A stretch of DNA of 64,000 nucleotides from Mariniblastus sp964414815 (lineage in GTDB: Bacteria; Planctomycetota; Planctomycetia; Pirellulales; Pirellulaceae): assembly GCA_964414815.1 (NCBI GenBank), contig CAYPXY010000006.1:62001-126000 (forward strand). Reading direction: 5' to 3'. The position numbers and the translations under genes are program-made. Every line of letters begins with the position of its first letter. Position 1 is the first letter of the stretch. The notes under the pieces are model-generated. The model worked only from the letters and a program-made list of their open reading frames with translations, was not told where the DNA came from and made no database searches. Positions 38,113-46,160 of the stretch are shown piece after piece.

Positions 38113-39003
38113 CTACGAACCTTCAGCGCAGCCTTTGCCGATTGCGTAAATCTCATTGACAAAAAGTGTCTGCTTGGAAGATTCGAACAGCGATTGAAGA
38201 CATCGCTTGTGAATTTTCATCTTCAGACCGCCAACACCGATCGCACCATAGAACACCGCAGAACCACGCTTCGCCCCCCGATCTGAAACCGCAATTCCTT
38301 CGATCCCGGCAGGGGGAACGGCATTGAGGTCAATTGCTACCTTGACGGACTTTGCTTCTGCCCACCAATTGCCAACAAGCAGGGGCACGCCCGCCGCGCC
38401 CGCAGCAAAGACGACCTCTGCATCGGCCACCGCATTCAGGTTCTCGTTGGCATTGCTTCCGCCGACAGCTTCAAAAAATGATTTTCCCGTCTCGCGGGAA
38501 AGCTTGTCGCAAATGGTCGCAGCTTTGTCTAACGAACGAGAAACGATTCGAATCCTGGTTTCCGGATGGGGATCCGTGTGGTTTGCCAGAATCTGCGCGA
38601 TTCGCTGTCCCACCGGTCCCGTCCCCCCCAGGATCGCCACTTTCTTTCCGCCACAATCAACATGCCGCTCGGCGCACAGTACAGCGGCAGCAGCCGTTGT
38701 ATTCGCGCCGTTTGGATCGACGATCAACGAAACTCGCAGGGGGCCAAAAAAACACTCCGTCACACGAGTCGCAATAAGATCGACAGCATCGACATCGCTT
38801 CCGCCGACAAAAATCGCGGTGTTCTTGAGATCATCCACACCGCGTGTGAACATGGCTCCATGAACCAGCCCCTCGACTCGATCGGCGGTCATCCTGGAAT
38901 ATTGCAGCAAGTGCTCCACTCCCGAATCAATCGCAACGATCGAGTCAAACGAACTCGCTTGAGAATCTGTGTCGAGCTGAATCAGTACGCGAGGGTGGCT
39001 CAT
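38113..39003 (-). CDS. mtdB: Methylene-tetrahydromethanopterin dehydrogenase (MtdB)
   Basis: Oxidises methylene-H4MPT to methenyl-H4MPT with NAD(P)+ in the tetrahydromethanopterin C1 pathway. The 296-residue protein matches MtdB in order: MTADRVEGLVHGAMFTRG, the catalytic-region VGGSDVDA, SLIVDPNGANTTAAAAV, and the dinucleotide fold VAILGGTGPVGQRIA. The C-terminus VFYGAIGVGGLKMKIHK is characteristic. It lies 8 bp downstream of fae, so the pair forms an operon for formaldehyde capture and oxidation. Other pathway genes (mch, fhc, mptG) are not in the window. Confidence 0.93.
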   Translation of the reverse strand: MSHPRVLIQLDTDSQASSFDSIVAIDSGVEHLLQYSRMTADRVEGLVHGAMFTRGVDDLKNTAIFVGGSDVDAVDLIATRVTECFFGPLRVSLIVDPNGANTTAAAAVLCAERHVDCGGKKVAILGGTGPVGQRIAQILANHTDPHPETRIRIVSRSLDKAATICDKLSRETGKSFFEAVGGSNANENLNAVADAEVVFAAGAAGVPLLVGNWWAEAKSVKVAIDLNAVPPAGIEGIAVSDRGAKRGSAVFYGAIGVGGLKMKIHKRCLQSLFESSKQTLFVNEIYAIGKGCAEGS

Positions 39004-39011
39004 GTTCCAAA

Positions 39012-39509
39012 CTAGAATCCGCGGAATGGATGGGCGGCGGAATCTTTGCCAGCCACCATTTCGTCTGCCGTCGGAGTCCCTTTAAGGGCATTGGCGATCG
39101 ACATCTTGGTGGCTTCGTAGTTGTAATCGTAAATCTTGCGATCATCTTCGGCTTGCGGATGGATGAAAACACCGCAAACGATGACCCAGTTTTCAGCTTG
39201 ATCCTTCGGAATCACACCCTCGGCCACGCTATCGGCAACGGCCTTTGCGACGGCGGCCTGGGCCGGACCGAACATTTGAACAGCCTGCTTCATGCCCTTG
39301 ATGGTAACTTTCGTAATCATCACGGTCGAAGGCTTCACGGCCAGATTCGGTGTCAGCACCGCCAGCAGGTTCGTGTGTCCCTCGCTTTGGGTTGCTAAGG
39401 CATTGGCAAACGCGGTGCCGACGGGGCCATCCTTGCTGCCAATCAAAAGGTCAATATGAGCGATTTCGTTTCCATCGCCCGCCAATGCTTCCCCTACATA
39501 CAACGACAT
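39012..39509 (-). CDS. fae: Formaldehyde-activating enzyme
   Basis: Fae joins formaldehyde to tetrahydromethanopterin. The 165 residues match the family throughout, with the catalytic His as H18 in NEIAHIDLLIGSKDGPVG, the LLAVLTPNLAVKPSTVMI core and VGDSVA-type segment AVADSVAEGVIP. GGGAGA lies 6 nt before the ATG. It is the first gene of the fae-mtdB pair and is divergent from an ATP-grasp gene, with 169 bp between that must carry both promoters. The role may be formaldehyde detoxification rather than growth on methanol, since no methanol dehydrogenase is seen. Confidence 0.96.
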   Translation of the reverse strand: MSLYVGEALAGDGNEIAHIDLLIGSKDGPVGTAFANALATQSEGHTNLLAVLTPNLAVKPSTVMITKVTIKGMKQAVQMFGPAQAAVAKAVADSVAEGVIPKDQAENWVIVCGVFIHPQAEDDRKIYDYNYEATKMSIANALKGTPTADEMVAGKDSAAHPFRGF

Positions 39510-39678
39510 CGGGTTCTCCCTATAATCAATTTCTAATGGTTAAATTCAATCGAACAAACGGTCACGGCAAGGTCGCGCTCGGTGAGCGCCAAACGATCAC
39601 TTGTCTGCGTACTGCCTAATAAGTTATCAAAGCCTCCGCACGCTGCCAACCAGCCACCCCTATTTGGATTGAACTGCC

Positions 39679-40953
39679 GTGAAACGCCTGATGTTAATTT
39701 CCGCCAGCGGACGTGCGTTGGCCGCCAGTGCGGAAAAAGCGGGGTATGCCTTCGATGTGTTTGACTATTTTGCCGATGCAGACTTGCTGCAAATTTGCCG
39801 CCTAAGCCCCGAATACCAAAATCGGGCATTCCGCATCTCAGCTCCCGATGAATTGCTGGCGATCACGGATTTCAGCCGCTACGAAGGCGCCATTATCGGC
39901 GGCGGTTTCGAGAATCAAATTCACCTCGTCAGATACCTGGAATCCAAGCTGAAACTTTTTGGTACGCCTGCCGCAGAACTCGAACGTTTGAATTCCGTTT
40001 CATCGCTGAGCGATATTTCCGATTGCTGTGACGAAGCCAATGCCCGGTTCCCCATCACCGTTCTTGCTCCGCCGCCTGCCGATACCGGAAAGATTTGGCT
40101 CAGGAAAGACATGAGCGGATCGGGAGGTCGTCATGTTCGTGTTTTGGATTCTCATCGTGACCTTGATTCAAATTCTGTCCGATTCAAGCCATCGACCATC
40201 TTTCAGGAAAAAGTATCGGGCGACTCGGTTTCGGCTTTGTTCGTAGGTCGCCCATCCGAATCCGACACACCGCTCACCCGAGGGCCGACAGGTTCCGCCA
40301 GACCGGTTTGCCAATTCATCGGTTGCACTGAGCAACTGGTAGGCGATCCACGGCTAGGCGCCGCGCCGTTTTCGTACTGCGGTTCAGTAGGCCCGATCGA
40401 GTTACCCTTGGCACAAAAGAGAATCATTGAACGACTGGGCAACCGCTTGACCGAGAAGTTTGGTTTGCGTGGATTTTTCGGTATCGATCTGATCATCAGT
40501 CCGGAGTCGGTCTGGCTGGTAGATATCAATCCTCGAATCACCGCTTCTGCCGAACTGTTTGAAGGCGGCTTGGATTGGGGAAACACCGAGCATCCTTCGA
40601 TCGTCAGTATCCAGGTTGCAAGTTGCCTGGGGCAATCCGTTCCGGCCACTCCAAACGATGGCAAGTATCGTGCGAAAGGGATTCTATTTTGCAAATCGGC
40701 GGACGGAATCACTATTGATCAAGGTGTGTTCAATCCGTTGATGGAGCAGTATGCCTCATCCAGCGAGCGGGCTCAATGCTCCATCGCTGACATTCCCAAT
40801 CTGAATACCCATATCGCGTTTGGTGAGCCCGTTTTGACGGTTTTTTCACAGGCCAACTCACCTGCCAAAGCAAAGCTCAGGATGTTGGATTTGGCGAACG
40901 AGGTATTGCAGAACTCTCAGCGAGCTACCCCGCGAGGCGAGCAATTCGATTGA
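39679..40953 (+). CDS. ATP-grasp enzyme associated with H4MPT C1 genes
   Basis: A 424-residue ATP-grasp protein: N-terminal fold MLISASGRALAASAEKAGY, glycine-rich loop WLRKDMSGSGGRHVRV, and metal-binding FGIDLIISPESVWLVDINPR with the acidic/Asn pair. Such enzymes join a carboxylate to an amine or thiol. Genes of this type recur in methanopterin-linked C1 clusters of methylotrophs and planctomycetes, where cofactor synthesis (for example side-chain glutamylation or an earlier step) is suspected but not proven to my knowledge. Translation starts at GTG 39679. Its 3' end overlaps the convergent GNAT gene by 29 bp. Confidence 0.82.
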   Translation: MKRLMLISASGRALAASAEKAGYAFDVFDYFADADLLQICRLSPEYQNRAFRISAPDELLAITDFSRYEGAIIGGGFENQIHLVRYLESKLKLFGTPAAELERLNSVSSLSDISDCCDEANARFPITVLAPPPADTGKIWLRKDMSGSGGRHVRVLDSHRDLDSNSVRFKPSTIFQEKVSGDSVSALFVGRPSESDTPLTRGPTGSARPVCQFIGCTEQLVGDPRLGAAPFSYCGSVGPIELPLAQKRIIERLGNRLTEKFGLRGFFGIDLIISPESVWLVDINPRITASAELFEGGLDWGNTEHPSIVSIQVASCLGQSVPATPNDGKYRAKGILFCKSADGITIDQGVFNPLMEQYASSSERAQCSIADIPNLNTHIAFGEPVLTVFSQANSPAKAKLRMLDLANEVLQNSQRATPRGEQFD

Positions 40954-41446
40954 CGGGTTCGGCTTCGGCTTCTTCCACTGACCGGATTCGATACTGCATG
41001 ACATAGGCATCTTCGACCGTGTCGTCGTAGTAATCGCGAAGCACCGAAACGGCTCTGAAACTTAGATTCTTGAAGAACATCTGAGCGGCCAGATTGGTTT
41101 CACGAATTTCCAGAACGATCCGGTTGCGGCGTTGTTGCGAAAGCTTGCCAATCAATTTCTGGACCATCTGCTCTCCAATCCCTCGCCGCCGAACGTCCGG
41201 GCGGACGGAAAAGTTCAGCACATGCAACTGATCTTTATGGAGTTCGTAGATCATGAAGCCGACGACTTTTTCGTCGTACTCGGCCACCATACCGATGCAA
41301 TTTCTCTGGCGGAGGCAGCGAATAAAATCCTCTTCCGACCATGGAAACTCAAAACTGGATTGCTCAATACTGAGTACTTCAGGCATGTCGCGTCGAATCA
41401 TCCACCGGATATGCACGTTGATCTCAAAGTCCTTTTTCAGTTCCAT
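40925..41446 (-). CDS. GNAT N-acetyltransferase, RimI-like
   Basis: A 173-residue GNAT domain: IRWMIRRDMPEVLSIEQSSF (alpha1), FSVRPDVRRRGIGEQMV with the R-R-x-G-I-G acetyl-CoA loop, and LEIRETNLAAQMFFKNLSFR typical of RimI, which acetylates the N-terminus of ribosomal protein S18. AAGGA sits 7 nt upstream of ATG 41446, so this start is preferred to ATG 41506, which would add 20 unconserved residues. The acidic C-terminal extension is unusual. The overlap with the ATP-grasp gene is conserved-looking but may be coincidental. A RimI identity is likely, not certain. Confidence 0.82.
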   Translation of the reverse strand: MELKKDFEINVHIRWMIRRDMPEVLSIEQSSFEFPWSEEDFIRCLRQRNCIGMVAEYDEKVVGFMIYELHKDQLHVLNFSVRPDVRRRGIGEQMVQKLIGKLSQQRRNRIVLEIRETNLAAQMFFKNLSFRAVSVLRDYYDDTVEDAYVMQYRIRSVEEAEAEPVNRIARLAG

Positions 41447-41777
41447 AAAGACATCCTTGTCGACAGCTCGCCCCGTTCGTTTATTCAAGCGATCTGAGGC
41501 TTCCATACCGTAATATCAATCTTCCAGTTTATGTTATTTTATCGGCCCGCATTGCACGTTGGCTGAAGCTTCCTGCTCGCTGCAAGCATCTTGTGCAGCG
41601 GGTGAAACCTGACCCATGCTTCGTTGCCAGAGATGCGTAGGTTAGCAAATCATTTTGAATCTTCCAATACGGAACGGAGAGCAATTTGCAGGCGTCGATG
41701 AAGTCAAAATTTGGCCTATTTTGGCCTTGCAAAAGTTTCCAAATCCGGCTCAATCCACGAATCTTTTCAGGCACTTG
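41447..41777. other. Intergenic region without a supported gene
   Basis: Between the GNAT gene and the end of the condensation-fold gene. One short minus-strand frame of 81 codons has no family resemblance, no start signal and heterogeneous composition. No hairpin with a T tract was found. Confidence 0.4.
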
Positions 41778-43277
41778 CTAGCTCCGTGCGTGAGCTTCCG
41801 GCACGTGGGAGACGGCCCGAATATAGTCGTCGAGCAATGCGGTTGCCTCCTCACGATCAACGACGTCGGGATCGAAATGAATCGTCACCCTCATCCGCCC
41901 TTCAAATTTCGCGATGGAAAAATTGAGCGGCGTTCCGTGTCGCAAGGGTGCAAGAAAGTCGATTTCCACGGGTCTGAAACGAGCCAAGGCTTGTCCCTTG
42001 GTCGCGCCGCCAAACGTATTGTCTCGATGTCGCCGCTCCAGTCTTCGAAACGGCTGCCCCAAGTTTGTGAACACGGCCAAGCCGCGGTGCTTCCTGTTTT
42101 GAGAAACGTGTTTGAGCAATCGATCCGATAGCCCAATTACCCGAATGAAGATCAGAAACATCCGATCCAGTTGGCAGCTCATGATGATCTGAATTTCTCG
42201 CTCAATGGATTGAAAAAGCGATTGGGGAACCGGATTTTTCAAATTCCGACGATCCACCTGAACCAGGCTGCTGCGATTGGCCGCCGGAAGCCGCCGATCG
42301 CCGATGTCGCGCAAACTGATCGGCAAGATAATCCGGATCCAATCTTTCGGAGAACCGCTCGGTTCACGCTTCAAATACCATCGCTGCAAACTGCCAAACA
42401 TTTCCCCCAGGAACCGGGCGTTGAGGTTGAAACCGTGATCTTCTGCATCGCGCTCAAGCCATTGAACCCGATCGGCATCCATCCAAGCCGCAACAAACGC
42501 AAACCGAGCGACGGGGTTGGGTTGGGGCTCTGGCGTCTCTGTGCTGCTGGAAGTTTGACCGCTGCTCAAGGCGGTCGAAAGTTGTGCGGTTTTGCGAAAG
42601 ATGAATTTGATTGCACCCAAAAGTCCGACGGGTTGCAGCGGCAACACCCGCAGAAACTTCCAGCGTAACAAGCCCAGATGATTTCGCTTGGCGAATCGAC
42701 GGCTGTCAATGGGCGGCAACCCTTTCGTCGGTTCCTCTCCCGCGATCAAATTCTCATAAATCTGAATCCAGTCGTTGGCAATCGCGATCCCGCCCCCGCC
42801 ATCGCAGAATGCATGATGCACGACGAACCAGATTTCCGTGTGAATTTCGTTGGTTGAGTTACCAGGTGAATTCGACGGGGCGCTCCCACACACTTTCCAG
42901 GAACGAATGATCAGACAGGGACGATAAAATTCAACGTCTCTCAAGCACTCATCAAGACGGGGAGCTTCCCTCGGTTCTCGATCCAGCATCTCGTAATGAA
43001 ACCACCACGCTCGATCCTGATGATCCGAATCGGCAATCGAATGCGAGTCCGAGGAAAGCCATTTCCGCCGAAACAGTTCGGGATCACGAACCCAGCACCA
43101 CCTCCCCTGCTGTTCCTCGATCTGGCAACCCAAAATTTGATGCCGCTCGCCGACCCAATAGCAGGCCCGATGTGCCCATTCAGGATCCACTTGCTGTTCC
43201 GCCCGCAGTCGGCAAATCGTGTGATTGGGAAATCGGGGTGACGAATCGAAGAAATGCAGCCTTTCGATACTCGTCAT
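41778..43277 (-). CDS. Condensation/acyltransferase-fold protein with HHxxxDG motif
   Basis: The 499-residue product from ATG 43277 carries the signature HHAFCDG at residues 154-160, the catalytic HHxxxDG of NRPS condensation domains, WS/DGAT acyltransferases and related CoA-dependent acyltransferases. The second half includes a bridge-like PISLRDIGDRRLPAANRSS, reminiscent of WS/DGAT and PapA-like proteins. There are no adenylation or carrier domains, so it is a free-standing acyltransferase, perhaps making a lipid ester. The longer frame reaching 43640 crosses the terminator at 43322-43352 and is rejected; ATG 43307 is an alternative. No ribosome site is obvious. Confidence 0.7.
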   Translation of the reverse strand: MTSIERLHFFDSSPRFPNHTICRLRAEQQVDPEWAHRACYWVGERHQILGCQIEEQQGRWCWVRDPELFRRKWLSSDSHSIADSDHQDRAWWFHYEMLDREPREAPRLDECLRDVEFYRPCLIIRSWKVCGSAPSNSPGNSTNEIHTEIWFVVHHAFCDGGGGIAIANDWIQIYENLIAGEEPTKGLPPIDSRRFAKRNHLGLLRWKFLRVLPLQPVGLLGAIKFIFRKTAQLSTALSSGQTSSSTETPEPQPNPVARFAFVAAWMDADRVQWLERDAEDHGFNLNARFLGEMFGSLQRWYLKREPSGSPKDWIRIILPISLRDIGDRRLPAANRSSLVQVDRRNLKNPVPQSLFQSIEREIQIIMSCQLDRMFLIFIRVIGLSDRLLKHVSQNRKHRGLAVFTNLGQPFRRLERRHRDNTFGGATKGQALARFRPVEIDFLAPLRHGTPLNFSIAKFEGRMRVTIHFDPDVVDREEATALLDDYIRAVSHVPEAHARS

Positions 43278-43321
43278 GAAAAGCTTCGTCAGATATCCGT
43301 TTGTCATTCGTACACTGATCC

Positions 43322-43352
43322 AAAAAAAGCACCCGGCCAGTGCCGGGTGCTT
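43322..43352 (-). terminator. Intrinsic terminator of the DUF1080 gene
   Basis: A perfect 11-bp stem AAGCACCCGGC/GCCGGGTGCTT with a 4-nt loop, followed on the minus strand by TTTTTG, 46 bp beyond the stop at 43399. Confidence 0.9.
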
Positions 43353-43398
43353 GGTGTTAATACAAAAAGTACTTGATACCCAAAACCGCTTTACGATC

Positions 43399-44232
43399 CT
43401 ATCGGCTTCCGCTAGCACCACCCGGCAGGGAAGAGCCTTCCGAAGGAAGTGTGCTGCTATCAGAACTGTCTCCATCTCCATCTCCATCCAGGCGTTTAAT
43501 TTTAATCGCCCGGAACTTGACGGGGTCACCATGATTTTGAAAAGCGATATGCCCTTCTTCCGATTGATTGAATTTCTCCCAATCTTTGAATTTGGAAGCT
43601 GCCAACCGTTCGTTCCAGTCGTCGCTGCCTGATTCAACATCGACTACCTTCACCCCGTTGAGAATGTGGGTGAATTTGTCTCCCTTGATGACAATCCGGC
43701 TACGATTCCATTTTCCAGCCGCATTTACCTTCTTGCCGGTGGCGGGATACAAATCGTAGAGTGCCCCTGTCGCTTTGGAATCCTCTCCATCGATACCGGC
43801 TGCTTCGTCGTCGAGAATCTGAAATTCAGGCCCACTGAGATAGGGTTGGTCATCTCCCAAAGTGACACGGAACATCACTCCACTATTTCCTCCTTTTTCG
43901 ATCATCCACTCGAACTGTAGATCGAAATCCTTATAGGTCTCCTTGGTGATAATGTCTCCACTGCCGTTGCCGTCAAAGACAAGGTTTTTTCCTTCAATCT
44001 TCCAGCCGGGTGGGATCTCCTCTGTCTGGTAGCCTCGGAAATGCGAGAGATCTTTGTTTTCAAGCAATTCTTCAAACTTCTTTTTCGGCGAAGATGCTTC
44101 CGTAGCTTGAGTGGCCTGTTCAGCCTGGATTCTACCTCCTGTAGGTTGGGCATCCACCCGCTCACACGTCCAGACCGACAAGACCAATAATAGTCCAGTA
44201 AACTTCAAACCATGATTTAGCAACACATTCAT
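43399..44232 (-). CDS. Secreted DUF1080 (3-keto-disaccharide hydrolase-like) protein
   Basis: A 277-residue precursor with a signal peptide (LLLVLSVWTCERVDAQ). The DUF1080 beta-sandwich (concanavalin-like fold) starts at about residue 75: GWKIEGKNLVFDG, FDLQFEWMIEKGGNSGVMFRV, GPEFQILDDE, NRSRIVIKGDKFTHILNG and EGHIAFQNHGDPVKFRAIKIK. The family is greatly expanded in planctomycetes and includes hydrolases and lyases acting on 3-keto sugars. The tail is Asp/Ser/Gly-rich. GGAG lies 7 nt upstream of ATG 44232, which fixes the start; it has its own terminator. Confidence 0.92.
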   Translation of the reverse strand: MNVLLNHGLKFTGLLLVLSVWTCERVDAQPTGGRIQAEQATQATEASSPKKKFEELLENKDLSHFRGYQTEEIPPGWKIEGKNLVFDGNGSGDIITKETYKDFDLQFEWMIEKGGNSGVMFRVTLGDDQPYLSGPEFQILDDEAAGIDGEDSKATGALYDLYPATGKKVNAAGKWNRSRIVIKGDKFTHILNGVKVVDVESGSDDWNERLAASKFKDWEKFNQSEEGHIAFQNHGDPVKFRAIKIKRLDGDGDGDSSDSSTLPSEGSSLPGGASGSR

Positions 44233-44471
44233 TTCGTGACTCCAACTAAAAGAGAATAAACCCATTTTCTGCGACGATGTCATCAGCGACCACAAAAACA
44301 GCTTGATCGTTGCAGAAATTGTACTTGTTTCGCCCCGGCTTGTCGATCATTCAATCGGCAAAAAGGAGAAACCCGCCTTCCGGTGTTTCTGGCTCACGCC
44401 GGATTCTGGCCTGCCCCAGGGAAAATCCTCTGCGGGATGCTCCAGAAGACTCAGCGGCGGGAGATTTCCCC

Positions 44472-46160
44472 CTATTCTGGCTCCGGTCTGCTCGGTACGA
44501 CGACTGCTCCGGGCACGCTGGACTGGACCTGGATTTTGGACAACAGTTCAACCTCACGTTCCACCCCTCCCCGAGCCGACAAAATCCCCAACAGATCACT
44601 AAACCGGTTCTGGATAAAGTTGATCTGCCGTCGATCCGTGGCCACACTTTGCAACTGAGATTGTTCCGACAGGATTCGGCTGCGAATATCATCCGGCATC
44701 TTGATCAAAACTTTGTACAGCTCAAATTTTTCCTTGGCCTTTTGCAGTTGTCGGGCTTCAAGCAACGAATCGATTTCCGATTCCAGTACGTCTCGCTGAA
44801 TGATCAGATTCAGAATTTCTGCTTCAAAGCCGCGTACGATCCCTTCCGCCAGCAGAGAAGTTTCATCATTGGCCACATCGGTGGCGATGACCGGGTAAAG
44901 CCCCGGTATCACCGGCAGCCGCAGCAGCGGACGACCACCGCGTCCCATGGTCAACATGCGGATACCGTCGCTACTCGGTGGAATCTCGATCTTTCCTTCC
45001 CAGTCGGTTTTGCCGAGATACTCCGGCTCCAACAATTTGTATTCCGCTTCGTGAGCAACGGGCTTGGTCGAATAAACCTTGATTCCATTGACCGGCGACT
45101 TGGATCGATCACTCGATCTCAAGTAAAGCCATGTTGATTCGCGTGGCGGACGAATCACGAGAGCAAGCCGTTCGGCAGTCTTGCTTTTTCGCCCGGCCAG
45201 CGGCGAATGGTGCGATGAGACCACGGAACAAACAATATCCTTGTTTTCTGTTTCTCGATCAATGGTCAGGAACGTGGCTTCCACGGGCTGCAATTTCAGC
45301 AGCTTTCCGTCGCGATCCGTATGCCGAATAATGGGCTGAAACCAATCGTTGGGTTTGATGAACACCGGAGACTCGACAGAGGTGCGAACCATCCACTCCT
45401 TGTTCTCCGTCAGTTCCAGCCGCAAACAGGATTCCGCAGCACGAACCTGCAAAAAGACTTCCGTATCCGGGCCTTTCAAATCCACACGACCAATGCGAGC
45501 CAGTGGCATGAACGCCCTCTTGATGGCATCCATCGTGGCGACGGCAACCTGGCTGTAGTAGCCCGCCGAACGGTTTTGAATCGCGCCCCAATGCAGGGTC
45601 GTCAAGTCACATTCGCGAACCGAAATTTGGGTCGAATCGAGTTGTTGAGCAATACAGACCACCATCAACTTGTCATAGCTGGCCAGCGATGGGTCCTTTT
45701 CAAAACCTGTCAGTCGCTCGGGGGTTTGCAGATTTTCAAGAAACTTCCAGCGAAACGGTCCGGGCGCCGCAGCAAAATGAAGGTTCCAGCCACTTGGGTC
45801 AATGATCTCAGCGCGGCGATCCAGTTCCTCCAACAGCGTCTGCAAGTTACTCGACAACTGCGGCGCACCATCGGCACAAATCCAGACCGCCACCCGATAG
45901 GGACGATATTCCCACGCACGATCCATACTGGAACGAAGATCATCGTCTTTCAAATCGCTCGCCGAGAGCGTGGGTGGCGAGGTGGTCGAGAACGTAGCGT
46001 CGGGTTCACGGACACCGTCCATCGCCACCATGACGCTGCCTGAACTCACGCTCGCTGAACTTGACAAGGCGGTTGCCAACACAAGAAGGCCACCGATCAC
46101 TGCCCATCGGAAAATCACTTCATCGCTTTTCATTTTTCGCGGGAGCTTGAGTGTCGTCAT
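44472..46160 (-). CDS. Unknown exported protein, last gene of the ExbBD operon
   Basis: A 562-residue protein with one N-terminal hydrophobic segment (residues ~19-38), either a signal peptide or an anchor, and a large extracytoplasmic part. No domain is recognised; the middle is beta-rich and the last ~110 residues are a charged helical region (LNLIIQRDVLESEIDSLLEARQ) that may be a coiled coil. The start overlaps the stop of the solute-binding-like gene by 4 nt (ATGA), so it is translationally coupled to it, which argues for a shared complex. No catalytic motif is visible. Confidence 0.75.
   Translation of the reverse strand: MTTLKLPRKMKSDEVIFRWAVIGGLLVLATALSSSASVSSGSVMVAMDGVREPDATFSTTSPPTLSASDLKDDDLRSSMDRAWEYRPYRVAVWICADGAPQLSSNLQTLLEELDRRAEIIDPSGWNLHFAAAPGPFRWKFLENLQTPERLTGFEKDPSLASYDKLMVVCIAQQLDSTQISVRECDLTTLHWGAIQNRSAGYYSQVAVATMDAIKRAFMPLARIGRVDLKGPDTEVFLQVRAAESCLRLELTENKEWMVRTSVESPVFIKPNDWFQPIIRHTDRDGKLLKLQPVEATFLTIDRETENKDIVCSVVSSHHSPLAGRKSKTAERLALVIRPPRESTWLYLRSSDRSKSPVNGIKVYSTKPVAHEAEYKLLEPEYLGKTDWEGKIEIPPSSDGIRMLTMGRGGRPLLRLPVIPGLYPVIATDVANDETSLLAEGIVRGFEAEILNLIIQRDVLESEIDSLLEARQLQKAKEKFELYKVLIKMPDDIRSRILSEQSQLQSVATDRRQINFIQNRFSDLLGILSARGGVEREVELLSKIQVQSSVPGAVVVPSRPEPE

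Noticed and set aside
41529..41774. An 81-codon minus-strand frame between the condensation-fold and GNAT genes
   Set aside because: No ribosome site, no recognisable family and mixed composition.
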